Below, piece by piece: positions 35,819-45,481 of a stretch of DNA of 64,000 bases; position 1 is the stretch's first letter; every line of letters begins with the position of its first letter. Where the stretch lies: contig NZ_KB890762.1 of assembly GCF_000373265.1 (NCBI RefSeq), positions 119,705 through 183,704 of the forward strand, in the 5' to 3' direction. The notes below the pieces were generated by a model. It saw only the letters and a program-made list of their open reading frames with translations. It did not search any database and was not told where the DNA came from. Made by a program: the position numbers and the translations under genes. The DNA comes from Pontibacter roseus DSM 17521 (GTDB lineage Bacteria; Bacteroidota; Bacteroidia; Cytophagales; Hymenobacteraceae).

Positions 35819-38251
35819 CTAGTCACAACCCATCACACCGCTTCCGATAGGAGCACCGGGTGGCAGGCTGAGCACTTTAGTCGGTTTCACTTCCTCAGGT
35901 TTCTCCATCCGGGCCAAAGCAAAGTCCAGATGGGCTTTGTAGCCATCGTCGCGGGTGCGCTTGGCCTGGCTGGTTGCGTGCTGCTTGATTTGGTCGAGCG
36001 CGGCGGCGGCTACGGCGCGCGCCTGGTACGAGGCGTTTTCATTCTGGGCCAGCGCCATCAGGTGTGTGAGCACTACCTGTTCGGTCTGCAACTGCACCTG
36101 TGCGGCCAGCCCATCCTGGCGGCGGCTCTTCCAGGTGTTTTCCAGCAGTTGGTTCGTCACGTCCTGCAGGCTGAGGCTGTTGCTGCGGGCGCCCAGTTCC
36201 ACCAGACGGGAGGCACGCTCCGGGTGCAGCAGAAAGGAGATAGAGAAGTCAGCAGAGGCCTGTGCAGCAGCCAATGGGTCGAAGGTAAGGCCTGTGCGCT
36301 TGGCAAAAAGCTCCCGGTTATTGCCCAGCCCCGGCGCCCGAGGCGGAATCAGTCGGATGATATCCTCGGGCAGGGTCAGCACCTCTGGCGAGATGGTCTT
36401 CAGCATGGCTTCCAACGCTTTCTGCTGTTCCCGCTTGTCCAGTACTTCGGTTACCACCTGCTTATCGCCGCGCAGGGCGTAAGTATAGTTCACGCCGCCC
36501 ACCAGCTTGGCCGCCGCCTCGGTCTGGTAGCGATGGAAGTTGTAGATAGGCACCAACACGTCTTCCAGCTTGCTCATAGGGGCACCGGTTTTGATGTTTT
36601 TCTCGGAGAAGTTCTGGAGCGCTTTCTGGCGCACCTCCAGCACATGCAGCAGTTCCTCGGTGGCGTTTTTGCCATTGTCCCAAAGGTGGGCGGTGGGGTG
36701 GGCTCCTCCCGGTGCGCGGGCATCAGTGTCGGAGATGAACGACAGGCCGCGCGCCCTGCCTTGCGCCAGCAGCTCGTCCAGCGCCTTCTGCTCATTCGTG
36801 CCCTTCGGGAAATCCTGGTAGCCGTAAGCCACGGCCAGTTTGTCCCATTCCCCGATGCTGGTGCCATAGGCGCTGTTTAAGTCGATTCTTCCGGAGCGAT
36901 CAAGCTTCACCTGCGGGTGCGGGTAGTCCATGACGGAGGCATTGTTGTTGGCGTCGTAGTTGTGCATGATGCCCAAAGTATGGCCCAGTTCGTGCGCCGA
37001 CAGCTGCCTGATGCGCGCCAGCGCCATGTCGAGCATCGCTTTGTTGGCCGGCTTGCCTTCCTCATAGGGGGCCAGCAAACCCTCGGCTATCAGGTAGTCC
37101 TGACGCACGCGTAGAGACCCCAGTGATACGTGCCCTTTGATGATTTCGCCGGTGCGCGGGTCTATGACGGAAGCGCCGTAGGACCAGCCGCGGGTGCTGC
37201 GGTGCACCCATTGTATCATGTTGTAGCGCACATCCATAGGGTCGGCAGTGTCAGGCAGCACCTCCACCCGGAAAGCATCCTTATACCCGGCTGCCTCAAA
37301 GGCCTGGTTCCACCAACGGGCACCGTCCAGCAGCGCCGAGCGGATAGGTTCGGGAGCACCATTGTCCACGTAGTACACAATCGGCTTCACCGGCTCCGAT
37401 ACCTTAGCCGACGGGTTTTTCTTCTGCAAGCGGTGGCGGGCGATGTAACGCTTCTCGATGTCTTCGCCTACCGGAGTGGCATAATCGAAGTAGGAGATGC
37501 CGAAATAGCCGGCGCGTGGGTCGGCCTCCCGTGGCGTATAGCCATTGTCGGGCAGTTCGATGAACGAGTGGTGCTGGCGCAGGGTGATGGCCTGCTCGTC
37601 AGGCGTCACACTGCGGACAAGGTAGCCGCCGTTATCACCTGTGAAGGTGAGGGTGGATTCAAATTCGGTATTCTTCGGGAAGTTCTTGGTGCGGGGCAGG
37701 TATAGCGCCGAGCGACTGGCATCAAGCCGATACGTACCTTGGTTCGCCCGCTTGATGCTGCCAATTACGTCGTGCGCATCGCGCAGCAGGAACTCGGTGG
37801 CGTCTACCAGTACCCTGTTCCCATCAGCGGCCTCCGCCTTGAATCCCCACAGCACCGACTGCGCGAAGGACTCTTCCACGGCACGGGCCTCGTTTTGATT
37901 GTCAGTGATGGCGCGGTAGCGCAGGTTGGGCTGCACCAGCAGGATTTTGGGGCCTACTTTCTGGAATGAGACGATGCGCTGCCCGCCCAACTGGCCTCGG
38001 TCCAGCCCAATATCGTTGGAGCCAAGTCCACCGGGCAGGGAGTTCACGTACAGGAAATCCTGGTTGAAGCGGTCAATCTCGAGCCAGATTTTTCCGTTGT
38101 TTTCGTCCCAGTAAAAGCTGAAGTAACCGGGGTACTTTTTCATACCAGCCGTTTTGGAAGCTATACCGGGCAGGCTTTGGGCGAAGCCGGAGCCTGCCAT
38201 CAAGAGCGGAAGCAGCAGCAGCCAAAGCCTCATGTAAAAGGGTGATTTCAT
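35819..38251 (-). CDS. Secreted zinc metalloprotease, DUF5117/DUF4953 type (second paralogue)
   Basis: An 810-residue protein with a signal peptide (LWLLLLPLLMAGSGFAQS). It shares the order of the 23373-25877 protein: DUF5117 region (YFSFYWDENNGKIWLEI; RQHHSFIELPDNGYTPRE), then the zinc site SAHELGHTLGIMHNYDAN at about residue 420 followed by ASVMDYPHPQVKLD. The C-terminal domain is helical. Substrate unknown. It diverges from the cytochrome c gene. Confidence 0.9.
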   Translation of the reverse strand: MKSPFYMRLWLLLLPLLMAGSGFAQSLPGIASKTAGMKKYPGYFSFYWDENNGKIWLEIDRFNQDFLYVNSLPGGLGSNDIGLDRGQLGGQRIVSFQKVGPKILLVQPNLRYRAITDNQNEARAVEESFAQSVLWGFKAEAADGNRVLVDATEFLLRDAHDVIGSIKRANQGTYRLDASRSALYLPRTKNFPKNTEFESTLTFTGDNGGYLVRSVTPDEQAITLRQHHSFIELPDNGYTPREADPRAGYFGISYFDYATPVGEDIEKRYIARHRLQKKNPSAKVSEPVKPIVYYVDNGAPEPIRSALLDGARWWNQAFEAAGYKDAFRVEVLPDTADPMDVRYNMIQWVHRSTRGWSYGASVIDPRTGEIIKGHVSLGSLRVRQDYLIAEGLLAPYEEGKPANKAMLDMALARIRQLSAHELGHTLGIMHNYDANNNASVMDYPHPQVKLDRSGRIDLNSAYGTSIGEWDKLAVAYGYQDFPKGTNEQKALDELLAQGRARGLSFISDTDARAPGGAHPTAHLWDNGKNATEELLHVLEVRQKALQNFSEKNIKTGAPMSKLEDVLVPIYNFHRYQTEAAAKLVGGVNYTYALRGDKQVVTEVLDKREQQKALEAMLKTISPEVLTLPEDIIRLIPPRAPGLGNNRELFAKRTGLTFDPLAAAQASADFSISFLLHPERASRLVELGARSNSLSLQDVTNQLLENTWKSRRQDGLAAQVQLQTEQVVLTHLMALAQNENASYQARAVAAAALDQIKQHATSQAKRTRDDGYKAHLDFALARMEKPEEVKPTKVLSLPPGAPIGSGVMGCD

Positions 38252-38436
38252 GGTTTCTGTAGACTGTTTTAAGTAGAAAGAGAGGGTAAGATACGAATTT
38301 AGAAAATAGCAATTCTAAAATATAAGGAAGGTATAGAACGTTCAAAAACTACCGAGGCGGAAACCTTACGGGTTCTGCTCAGTACATACACTTTGTATGT
38401 GCCCCGGGCACGAGTCGAAACTAATCTTACAAAAAC

Positions 38437-38931
38437 ATGAAAAGAATACTCTCTGTCCTCTCTGCCTGTGTGCTGCTGAGTGCCTGCGGTAGCGAGCCAA
38501 AATCTGAGTACGAGCGCTACTACGACCCGAACTACCAACCCGACACCACAGCGACAGCCGCTACACGACCGGCTCCAAGCAAACCGGCCACTGTGCCCGC
38601 TGACAACACCAAGGTAGCAGACGAGGAAGGCACCGTAGCCGGCACCGGCACCGAAGAGGCACTGGCGGGCGATTTTGCGAAGGGCGAAAAGCTCATAGCC
38701 GGTTCCGACTGTCTCGCCTGTCATAAAGTGGACCAGAAACTGGTGGGACCGTCTTATGAGGAGGTGGCACAGAAGTACGAGGCGAACGACAAGAACACAG
38801 ATTACCTGGCCAACAAAATCATACAGGGCGGTGCAGGCGTATGGGGACAGATTCCGATGACGCCGCACCCGAACATCCCGCAAGAGGATGCCAAGGAGAT
38901 GGCCCGGTACATTCTGTCGCTCCGGAAATAA
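38437..38931 (+). CDS. Lipoprotein c-type cytochrome
   Basis: A 164-residue protein with lipobox LLSAC (Cys17), a low-complexity Pro/Thr/Ala linker (about 35-75), and a class I cytochrome c domain. The haem site is C92-LAC-H96 and the axial Met is Met141 in the sequence QIPMTPHP. It is probably anchored in a membrane facing the periplasm and carries electrons. It may be the first gene of a short unit, but a terminator follows directly. Confidence 0.92.
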   Translation: MKRILSVLSACVLLSACGSEPKSEYERYYDPNYQPDTTATAATRPAPSKPATVPADNTKVADEEGTVAGTGTEEALAGDFAKGEKLIAGSDCLACHKVDQKLVGPSYEEVAQKYEANDKNTDYLANKIIQGGAGVWGQIPMTPHPNIPQEDAKEMARYILSLRK

Positions 38932-38944
38932 CCACGTTACAAGG

Positions 38945-38984
38945 GCTGTCCCTATACCTGACAGGTATAGGGACAGCTTTTTTG
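38945..38984 (+). terminator. Terminator built from an inverted pair of the AGGTATAG octamer
   Basis: A perfect 16-bp stem: GCTGTCCCTATACCTG (38945-38960) and its complement (38962-38977). The T run TTTTTTG follows. The stem contains one CTATACCT and one AGGTATAG. Confidence 0.92.
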
Positions 38985-39013
38985 TTTTCATTTGTTTGAC
39001 ATCCAAATCAGGA

Positions 39014-39916
39014 ATGAGCAAATCTCAGGAGACTGCGGACATGGAGGCTAAACTCGTCTTGGACGCGAAGGCGACGCTGGGCGAAGGAGCCTTGTGGCAC
39101 CCGGAGCAGCACCTGCTCTACTGGGTCGACATCGAGGGTAAAGCACTCCACCTCTACGACCCCGCATCGGGGGAGGACAAGGTATGGTCTGTCGGTTCAC
39201 GGATTGGCACCGTGGTGCCGGTGCAGGGCGGAGGCGCGCTGGTCGCGCTTCAGAGTGGCATCCATCGTATAGATACAGATACAGGCAAGCTCACCTTCAT
39301 CACCAACCCAATTGAGGAAGAAGATATCCGGTTCAACGATGGCAAGTGTGACCCGTCGGGCAGGTTCTGGGTAGGCACTATGGCACTCGATACACGCAAA
39401 GGAGCCGCGGCGCTATACCGCATGGAGAAAGACGGCAGCACTGAACAGGTGCTGGACAACCTCACCATCGCCAACGGCATCGTCTGGACAGCTGACCGGA
39501 AAACCATGTATTTCACCGACACACGCACCCAACAGGTACAGGCCTTTGACTACGACCACGAGACTGGCGCTATAAGTAACAGCCGCTTGGTGGTTGAGGT
39601 GCCAAAAGCAGATGGCTCCCCGGATGGCATGACCATCGATGTGGACGGCAATCTGTGGATTGCGCTGCATGGCGGAGGCGCCGTGGTATGCTACGACCCC
39701 GCCACAGGCAAGTTACTCCAGCGGGTGACTGTTCCGACTCCCCAGACCACTTCCTGCGCCTTTGGTGGTGAGAACCTGGACACGCTTTACATCACAACGG
39801 CCAGGGAAGGGCTTGATGAAGAGAAATTGAAAAAATATCCGCAGAGTGGGGGCCTGTTCTCTGTGAAGCCTGGGGTGCGAGGCGTACCCGCCCATTATTT
39901 TGTTGGAGCGGTTTAA
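39014..39916 (+). CDS. SMP-30/gluconolactonase/LRE family protein
   Basis: The start ATG at 39014 gives 300 residues; an ATG nine codons in is also possible. It is a six-bladed beta-propeller family that hydrolyses sugar lactones with a bound divalent metal. Matching motifs: LGEGALWHPEQHLLYWVDIEG, RFNDGKCDPSGRFWVGTM, TIANGIVWTADRKTMYFTDT and SPDGMTIDVDGNLWIAL, which contain the metal-binding Glu, Asn and Asp. There is no signal peptide, so it is cytosolic. Confidence 0.92.
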   Translation: MSKSQETADMEAKLVLDAKATLGEGALWHPEQHLLYWVDIEGKALHLYDPASGEDKVWSVGSRIGTVVPVQGGGALVALQSGIHRIDTDTGKLTFITNPIEEEDIRFNDGKCDPSGRFWVGTMALDTRKGAAALYRMEKDGSTEQVLDNLTIANGIVWTADRKTMYFTDTRTQQVQAFDYDHETGAISNSRLVVEVPKADGSPDGMTIDVDGNLWIALHGGGAVVCYDPATGKLLQRVTVPTPQTTSCAFGGENLDTLYITTAREGLDEEKLKKYPQSGGLFSVKPGVRGVPAHYFVGAV

Positions 39917-39995
39917 ACCTTTTTAATCTGCACTTTTATAAAGGCTGCTCAGGCAGCAACCGATTTTTTTTACACAACACATAACCAGTCAGACT

Positions 39996-41039
39996 ATGAT
40001 TCCAGCTAAAGCTTATGCCGCATTTGACCCTACCAGTCCGCTTGGGCCGTTCAGCCTGGAGCGCCGCGAAGTGGGGGAACATGACGTGCTGATTGACATT
40101 AAATTCTGTGGCGTCTGCCACTCGGACCTGCACCAGGTGCGCGACGAGTGGGGCGGCGCCATGTACCCGCTGGTGCCCGGCCACGAGATTGTCGGCGTGG
40201 TGAGTAAGGTGGGCAGCAGCGTGAAGAAGTTCAAGGAAGGCGACTTGGCTGGCGTGGGCTGTTTCGTGGACTCCTGCCGCACCTGCGACAGCTGCAGAGA
40301 AGGCCTGGAGCAGTACTGCGAAGTACACAACGTAGGCACCTACAACAGCTACGAACTCGACAACAGAACCATCACCTACGGCGGCTACTCCTCCCAGATT
40401 GTGGTGGACGAGAACTATACCTTGAAAGTGCCGGAAAACCTGGATTTGGCACGAGTGGCACCCCTGCTGTGTGCAGGCATCACCACGTACTCGCCCATCA
40501 TGGAGTGGAAAATCGGCAAAGGGCACCGTGTAGGTATAGTAGGCTTGGGTGGATTGGGACACATGGCTGTGAAGATTGCGGCCGCCAAGGGGGCCGACGT
40601 GACGGTGCTGAGCACCTCTCCGAACAAGAAGCAGGATGCGCTGGACCTGGGCGCGCACAACTTCGCCGTGACCAAAGACGAAGCCACGCTGAAGCAGCTC
40701 CGCAACTCCTTCGACTTCATCATCGACACGGTTTCCGCACCGCATGACTACAACCTATACCTGTCTATGCTGAAACGCGACGGCACCATGATTCTGCTGG
40801 GCGCGCCACCAGAGCCATCCACAGTGGCCGGTTTCAGTTTGATAGCTCGCCGAAAACGCCTCGTAGGCTCCATGATAGGAGGTATACGGGAGACACAAGA
40901 GATGCTGGACTTCTGTGCTGAGCACAGCATCCTATCCGACATCGAACTCATACCGATAGCTGAAATTAACACCGCCTACGAACGCATGCTCCGCAGCGAT
41001 GTGAAGTATAGGTTTGTGATAGACATGGCCACGCTGTAA
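39996..41039 (+). CDS. Zinc-dependent NAD(P) alcohol dehydrogenase (YahK/CAD-like)
   Basis: A 347-residue medium-chain dehydrogenase. The catalytic zinc site includes Cys in FCGVCHSDLH and the GHE in VPGHEIVG. The structural zinc Cys cluster is CRTCDSCREGLEQYC. The nucleotide-binding motif VGIVGLGGLGHMAVK is near residue 185. This matches the cinnamyl alcohol dehydrogenase/YahK group that reduces broad aldehydes. It ends at a bidirectional terminator. Confidence 0.94.
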   Translation: MIPAKAYAAFDPTSPLGPFSLERREVGEHDVLIDIKFCGVCHSDLHQVRDEWGGAMYPLVPGHEIVGVVSKVGSSVKKFKEGDLAGVGCFVDSCRTCDSCREGLEQYCEVHNVGTYNSYELDNRTITYGGYSSQIVVDENYTLKVPENLDLARVAPLLCAGITTYSPIMEWKIGKGHRVGIVGLGGLGHMAVKIAAAKGADVTVLSTSPNKKQDALDLGAHNFAVTKDEATLKQLRNSFDFIIDTVSAPHDYNLYLSMLKRDGTMILLGAPPEPSTVAGFSLIARRKRLVGSMIGGIRETQEMLDFCAEHSILSDIELIPIAEINTAYERMLRSDVKYRFVIDMATL

Positions 41040-41050
41040 AATTTTCCTGA

Positions 41051-41096
41051 AAACGAAAAGGGCTTCCGCTACTGTAGCGAAAGCCCTTTTCGTTTG
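41051..41096. terminator. Bidirectional terminator, alcohol dehydrogenase and subtilase genes
   Basis: The stem AAACGAAAAGGGCTT / AAGCCCTTTTCGTTT lies between the convergent ends. Confidence 0.88.
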
Positions 41097-41111
41097 TAAT
41101 GCTGGCTATAC

Positions 41112-42608
41112 CTATTGCGCAGTCACGGCTTTGAACGCGTTGATGCGGCCATAGCCATAGAACGAATCGCGTCCCGGCTTGCCCAGGTCATCAGCAGAGG
41201 CACGAAGCACCGCTTTTACTTGAGCAGGGTCCATCTGGCCGCCATTGGCACTGATGATGAGGGCCGCAACACCCGATGCGTGCGGAGCCGCCATGCTGGT
41301 GCCGGCGGACCACGTATAGCTTTGGTGACCTAAACTCAGCACCATATCGTAATGGTAACCATTCTTAGGGTAAAGTTTGGTGTCACCACCCGGTGCAGCG
41401 AAGTCCACATCAGAAACTCCGAAGTTTGTATAAGCTGCCGGCACATCCAGGTTCGTGTTGGTGTTGAACGCCCAACCAGTGGGAGCCGTAGCCGAAATTG
41501 AAATCACGTTAGGCGCATGCGCCGGTATGTACATCAGCGAACCGTCCCGTTGACCATTGTTGCCGTCATTGCCAGCAGCCGCTATCAAGGTAGAGCCATT
41601 CTGGTGTGCGAAGTTGGTGATGCGGGTAAAGGCCACAAGTAGCTCCTGGACAGCCTTAGTATCGCTCACCACGAAGTCATCAGAAGTGTCGTCTGGCGTT
41701 CCATTGTCATCCAGAAACTTGCCATTGCGTGGCAGAGCTGCTCCCAAACTCATGTTGATGACATCAGCACCTTGCATGGAGGCCCAAACAATACCTTGCA
41801 GGATAGAAGAGAAGGGACCGGAGCCGGAGTCGCGCAGCACTTTCACCAAAATCATTTGAGCGTCAGGTGCTATACCTATCACACCCATGTCATTGTCTAC
41901 CGCGCCAATAGTGCCGGCCACGTGCGTGCCGTGACTGAAACCATCTCCCCGAGCAGGGTCATACTGCAGGATTTCTCCTGGTATGAAAGAGGCGCTTGCC
42001 TTCATATCAACATTCGGAGCTAAATCCGGATGATTCAAATCAAATCCTCCGTCCAACACTGCCACACGCACCCCCTGTCCGCGGGCTCCTGTGTTCCAAG
42101 CGGCAGGTGCTTGAACAGCTGTATGTCCCCATTGTAAGGAGAACCCTGGGTCGTCATCCGCAGTGCTTGGTGGGTTCACGTTGTTTGTGGCTCCTTCAGT
42201 GAACTCCTGCGTCTTCATCTGCTCCGGATTATACCACTGTATTTCCAGGTCGCGCACCACGGAGCGCACACCGCTCAGTTTGCTTGCTTTGGCTATGAAG
42301 TTCGGGTCATCAGACGAAACGGCGACCACACCAGCTCCTGCCATTAGAGCGGTTACTTTTCCACCCATACCTTGTAGTTCCTGCTCTATACCTGAAGGCA
42401 GCGTCTCCGATGAGCCAATCACGATGTAGTGCTTGGAGCGGAGGGTGATACCGGGGGCCGCTTCGCCTTTGGCTGCCGCACTGATGGCGCTTTGGGCGAT
42501 GGTGCCTTCCGGAGACATTTCTTCATCGGGGTTGCAGCTGATGAGACCGGCTAAGGCAACTAGCGCCGGGTACAGGAGGATGCGTCGGGTAAAACTTTTG
42601 TTAAGCAT
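41112..42608 (-). CDS. S8 family subtilisin-like serine protease, lipoprotein
   Basis: The start is set at the ATG of MLNKSFTRRILLYPALVALA (498 residues), which gives a signal peptide with lipobox LISC (Cys25); longer in-frame extension would hide it. A propeptide-like inhibitor domain spans about 58-125. The catalytic triad fits Asp186 (AVLDGGFD), His226 (SHGTHVAG) and Ser438 (GTSMAAPHASG), with Asn346 in AAAGNDGN as oxyanion residue. It should act outside the inner membrane. No partner is adjacent. Confidence 0.93.
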   Translation of the reverse strand: MLNKSFTRRILLYPALVALAGLISCNPDEEMSPEGTIAQSAISAAAKGEAAPGITLRSKHYIVIGSSETLPSGIEQELQGMGGKVTALMAGAGVVAVSSDDPNFIAKASKLSGVRSVVRDLEIQWYNPEQMKTQEFTEGATNNVNPPSTADDDPGFSLQWGHTAVQAPAAWNTGARGQGVRVAVLDGGFDLNHPDLAPNVDMKASASFIPGEILQYDPARGDGFSHGTHVAGTIGAVDNDMGVIGIAPDAQMILVKVLRDSGSGPFSSILQGIVWASMQGADVINMSLGAALPRNGKFLDDNGTPDDTSDDFVVSDTKAVQELLVAFTRITNFAHQNGSTLIAAAGNDGNNGQRDGSLMYIPAHAPNVISISATAPTGWAFNTNTNLDVPAAYTNFGVSDVDFAAPGGDTKLYPKNGYHYDMVLSLGHQSYTWSAGTSMAAPHASGVAALIISANGGQMDPAQVKAVLRASADDLGKPGRDSFYGYGRINAFKAVTAQ

Positions 42609-42897
42609 GTAATCTGTCAAATAAGGGTTAGTGAATAGTTTGTAAGGGTCAAGTAAGGCGACTATCGATTTGCTCAATAGAAGTTGTTCTATACAAGCGA
42701 ACTTGAATATAGGGAATTTGATTTGCATAAACCAATAAATTTTTTGGCTGATGCCGATAAATTTAATCGAAATGTACACAGAACACCAAAGCGACTAGTA
42801 TTGTCTGCTTAATCCCGGAATAAGGTATAGGAGTGACTGGCTGATTCAGCACGATAGCCAATCAGCAGATACATCCAATTCTCTTGAAAGAGCTATT

Positions 42898-43521
42898 TTA
42901 AGGTTTCCGGAGCACCCAGGTGGTCATGGCCCGCTCTTGTTCCACCAGCACCGTCTTAAGCGGCTCCAGCCTTTCGCTCCCCAGCTGTTGCTCCAGTTTC
43001 AGCAGCAACTCCTCGTCGGCAAGGAACCAGACAGGACCGTGTGCCATACGGTACAATCGCTCCTGCAGGTGCTCCAACTTGCCTTCTAGCCCAATGGTGG
43101 TGCCGAAGCGGCAGAAAAGCATGCCTCCCGGCCGAAGCACCCGCCACATCTCCTGAACCATGGCTCGAAAGTGGGCTTCGCTGCGGGCAAAGTGCAACAC
43201 GGCGCTGCACAGCACCACGTCAAACTCAGCATCAAAGAAGGGCATTGCCTCCACGTCCGCCACCACGAAATTGCGGGCCGGCAGGGTAGGTGCTACCTCC
43301 AGCGTCATGTGCCGTACACGCCGCACCGCTTCCTCTGACACGTCAGCCGCGTATACCTGCACGCCAGCTTGCAGCAGGTAGTGTAGGTTGCGCCCAGTGC
43401 CGCAGCCGGCATCCAGCAGCTTCATGCCTTTCTGGATGCGGCCTTTGAGTAACTGGTCGAACAGGTAGAGGTCTAAGTCGCCGAACTGGGCTTTGAGGGA
43501 GGTGATGGGCAGGTGAAACAT
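42898..43521 (-). CDS. Class I SAM-dependent methyltransferase
   Basis: The start is set at ATG 43521 (MFHLPITSLKAQFGDLDL; 207 residues); the upstream in-frame ATG is within promoter-like DNA. SAM-binding motif KLLDAGCGTGRNLHYLL, Asp-rich YAADVSEEAV, then FDVVLCSAVLHFARSEAHF and VLRPGGMLFCRFG are those of the methyltransferase-11/25 type. Substrate unknown. It is divergent from hutU with a 120-base gap. Confidence 0.85.
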   Translation of the reverse strand: MFHLPITSLKAQFGDLDLYLFDQLLKGRIQKGMKLLDAGCGTGRNLHYLLQAGVQVYAADVSEEAVRRVRHMTLEVAPTLPARNFVVADVEAMPFFDAEFDVVLCSAVLHFARSEAHFRAMVQEMWRVLRPGGMLFCRFGTTIGLEGKLEHLQERLYRMAHGPVWFLADEELLLKLEQQLGSERLEPLKTVLVEQERAMTTWVLRKP

Positions 43522-43641
43522 AGCGTATAGGTATAGGTACAGGAACACATGCAGCAGCGCAAGGCGAAATTAAGCATGATTTTCCTACCCTTTCTGCCTT
43601 TTTTTTAAGAATATTGAACAGGAATATACGATAAAAAAACT

Positions 43642-45354
43642 ATGAATAGCACCTCAGAAGCCGCAACCACAACCCGCTCCAATCTCTCAGTTAAGGAGTT
43701 TATTCAGAAATATGCCAACCACCCGACTTACATTCCGCCGACCGGGCCCGAGCTCAACGCCAAGAACTGGCAGACAGAAGCTGCGCTGCGCATGTTCCTG
43801 AACAACCTGACCGATGAGGTGGCTGAGGACCCCAGCCGGCTGGTAGTATATGGAGGTATAGGACAAGCGGCGCGGACTGTGGCCGATGCTCAAAAAATCA
43901 TAGAAGTGCTGCTGAACCTGGAGGAGGACGAAAGTCTGCTGGTGCAGTCGGGCAAGCCGGTGGGCAAGGTGCGCACGCATACGGAGGCGCCGCGTGTGCT
44001 CATCGCCAATTCCAACCTGGTGCCGCATTGGGCCACTTGGGAACACTTCAACGAGCTACGCGCCCGCGGCCTGATGATGTACGGGCAAATGACGGCTGGA
44101 AGCTGGATTTACATTGGCACCCAGGGTATCCTGCAAGGCACTTACGAGACTTTCGCGGCCTGCGGCAGAATCCACTTCAACGGCGACTTGCGCCACAAGC
44201 TGCTCGTGACTGGCGGACTGGGCGGTATGGGTGGTGCCCAGCCTTTGGCGGCTACCATTGCCGGCGCTACGTTTCTGGGCGTGGACGTGGACCCGGAGCG
44301 CATCAGGAAGCGCCTGGAGACCCGCTACATTGACAAAATGACCTACGACTACGAAGAAGCGAAGCGCTGGGCGCTGGAGGCGAAGGAGAAAGGAGAGGCC
44401 ATCTCCATCGGTCTGGTAGGCGACATCGGCGATGTGCTGGAAAGACTGATTCAGGACAACATCACCCCGGAAATTCTCACCGACCAAACCTCCGCCCACG
44501 ACCCCATTAACGGCTATGTACCCAACGGAATGACTTTAGAGGAGGCGAAGTCACTTCGTGAAAGCAATCCACAGGAATACAAATCCCGCTCCCTCAAGAG
44601 CATGGCACGTCACGTGAGCTTCATGCTGGAACTGCAGCGCCGGGGCAGCCGCACCTTCGACTATGGCAACAACCTCCGCGAGTTCGCACAACAAGGCGGC
44701 GAACAAAATGCGTTTAACATACCGGGCTTCGTGCCGGAGTACATGCGTCCGCTCTTCTGCGAGGGCAAGGGACCATTCCGTTGGGCGGCACTATCCGGCG
44801 ACCCAGAGGATATACGTGTGACGGACGAGGCGCTTAAAGAGCTTTTCCCCGAGAACTCGCACATGATTAATTGGCTGGAGCAGGCCGAGGAGAAGGTGGC
44901 TTTCCAAGGGCTGCCGTGCCGCATCTGCTGGCTGGGTATGGGCGAGCGCGAGAAGGCCGGGCTTATGTTCAACCAACTGGTGCGCGATGGAAAAGTGAAA
45001 GCACCCATCGTGATTGGCCGCGACCACCTCGACTGCGGCTCCGTGGCCTCACCCTACCGCGAGACGGAAGGTATGCTGGATGGCTCTGATGCCGTTTCGG
45101 ATTGGCCGCTGCTCAACCTGATGTCCAACACCGCCGGCGGTGCTACCTGGGTGTCGTTCCACCACGGAGGAGGCGTAGGTATAGGGTATTCGCAGCATGC
45201 CGGCATGGTGATTCTGGCCGACGGCACCGAGCGTGCCGACCGCTGCCTGAGCCGCGTACTGCACAACGACCCGGCCATGGGCATCTTCCGCCACGCCGAC
45301 GCCGGCTATGAAACGGCACAGGACAACGCCGAGAAGTTCGGGTTGAAACTGTAG
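43642..45354 (+). CDS. hutU: Urocanate hydratase
   Basis: HutU converts urocanate to imidazolonepropionate, the second step of histidine degradation, using bound NAD+. The 570 residues carry [15 protein letters not shown] (NAD-binding loop), [34 protein letters not shown] and [15 protein letters not shown], all typical. It is followed by hutI and hutG on the same strand; hutH (histidase) and ftcD are not in the window. Confidence 0.97.
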   Translation: MNSTSEAATTTRSNLSVKEFIQKYANHPTYIPPTGPELNAKNWQTEAALRMFLNNLTDEVAEDPSRLVVYGGIGQAARTVADAQKIIEVLLNLEEDESLLVQSGKPVGKVRTHTEAPRVLIANSNLVPHWATWEHFNELRARGLMMYGQMTAGSWIYIGTQGILQGTYETFAACGRIHFNGDLRHKLLVTGGLGGMGGAQPLAATIAGATFLGVDVDPERIRKRLETRYIDKMTYDYEEAKRWALEAKEKGEAISIGLVGDIGDVLERLIQDNITPEILTDQTSAHDPINGYVPNGMTLEEAKSLRESNPQEYKSRSLKSMARHVSFMLELQRRGSRTFDYGNNLREFAQQGGEQNAFNIPGFVPEYMRPLFCEGKGPFRWAALSGDPEDIRVTDEALKELFPENSHMINWLEQAEEKVAFQGLPCRICWLGMGEREKAGLMFNQLVRDGKVKAPIVIGRDHLDCGSVASPYRETEGMLDGSDAVSDWPLLNLMSNTAGGATWVSFHHGGGVGIGYSQHAGMVILADGTERADRCLSRVLHNDPAMGIFRHADAGYETAQDNAEKFGLKL

Positions 45355-45481
45355 CTTCTGTCTTTCCTTCCAGCCAGAGCGGGAAATCTGTTGTACGAAA
45401 CTTGTGGCTGGTTTCCAGCTGGCCTTGGAAGGATAATCTGTAAACACATAGGGTACATCCGTTGCCTCCAAAACTAAAACT

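Noticed and set aside
45355..45481. Stretch between hutU and hutI resembling a MITE copy (GGGAAATCTGTTGTACG)
   Set aside because: Only a few bases match and there are no terminal inverted repeats of the family.
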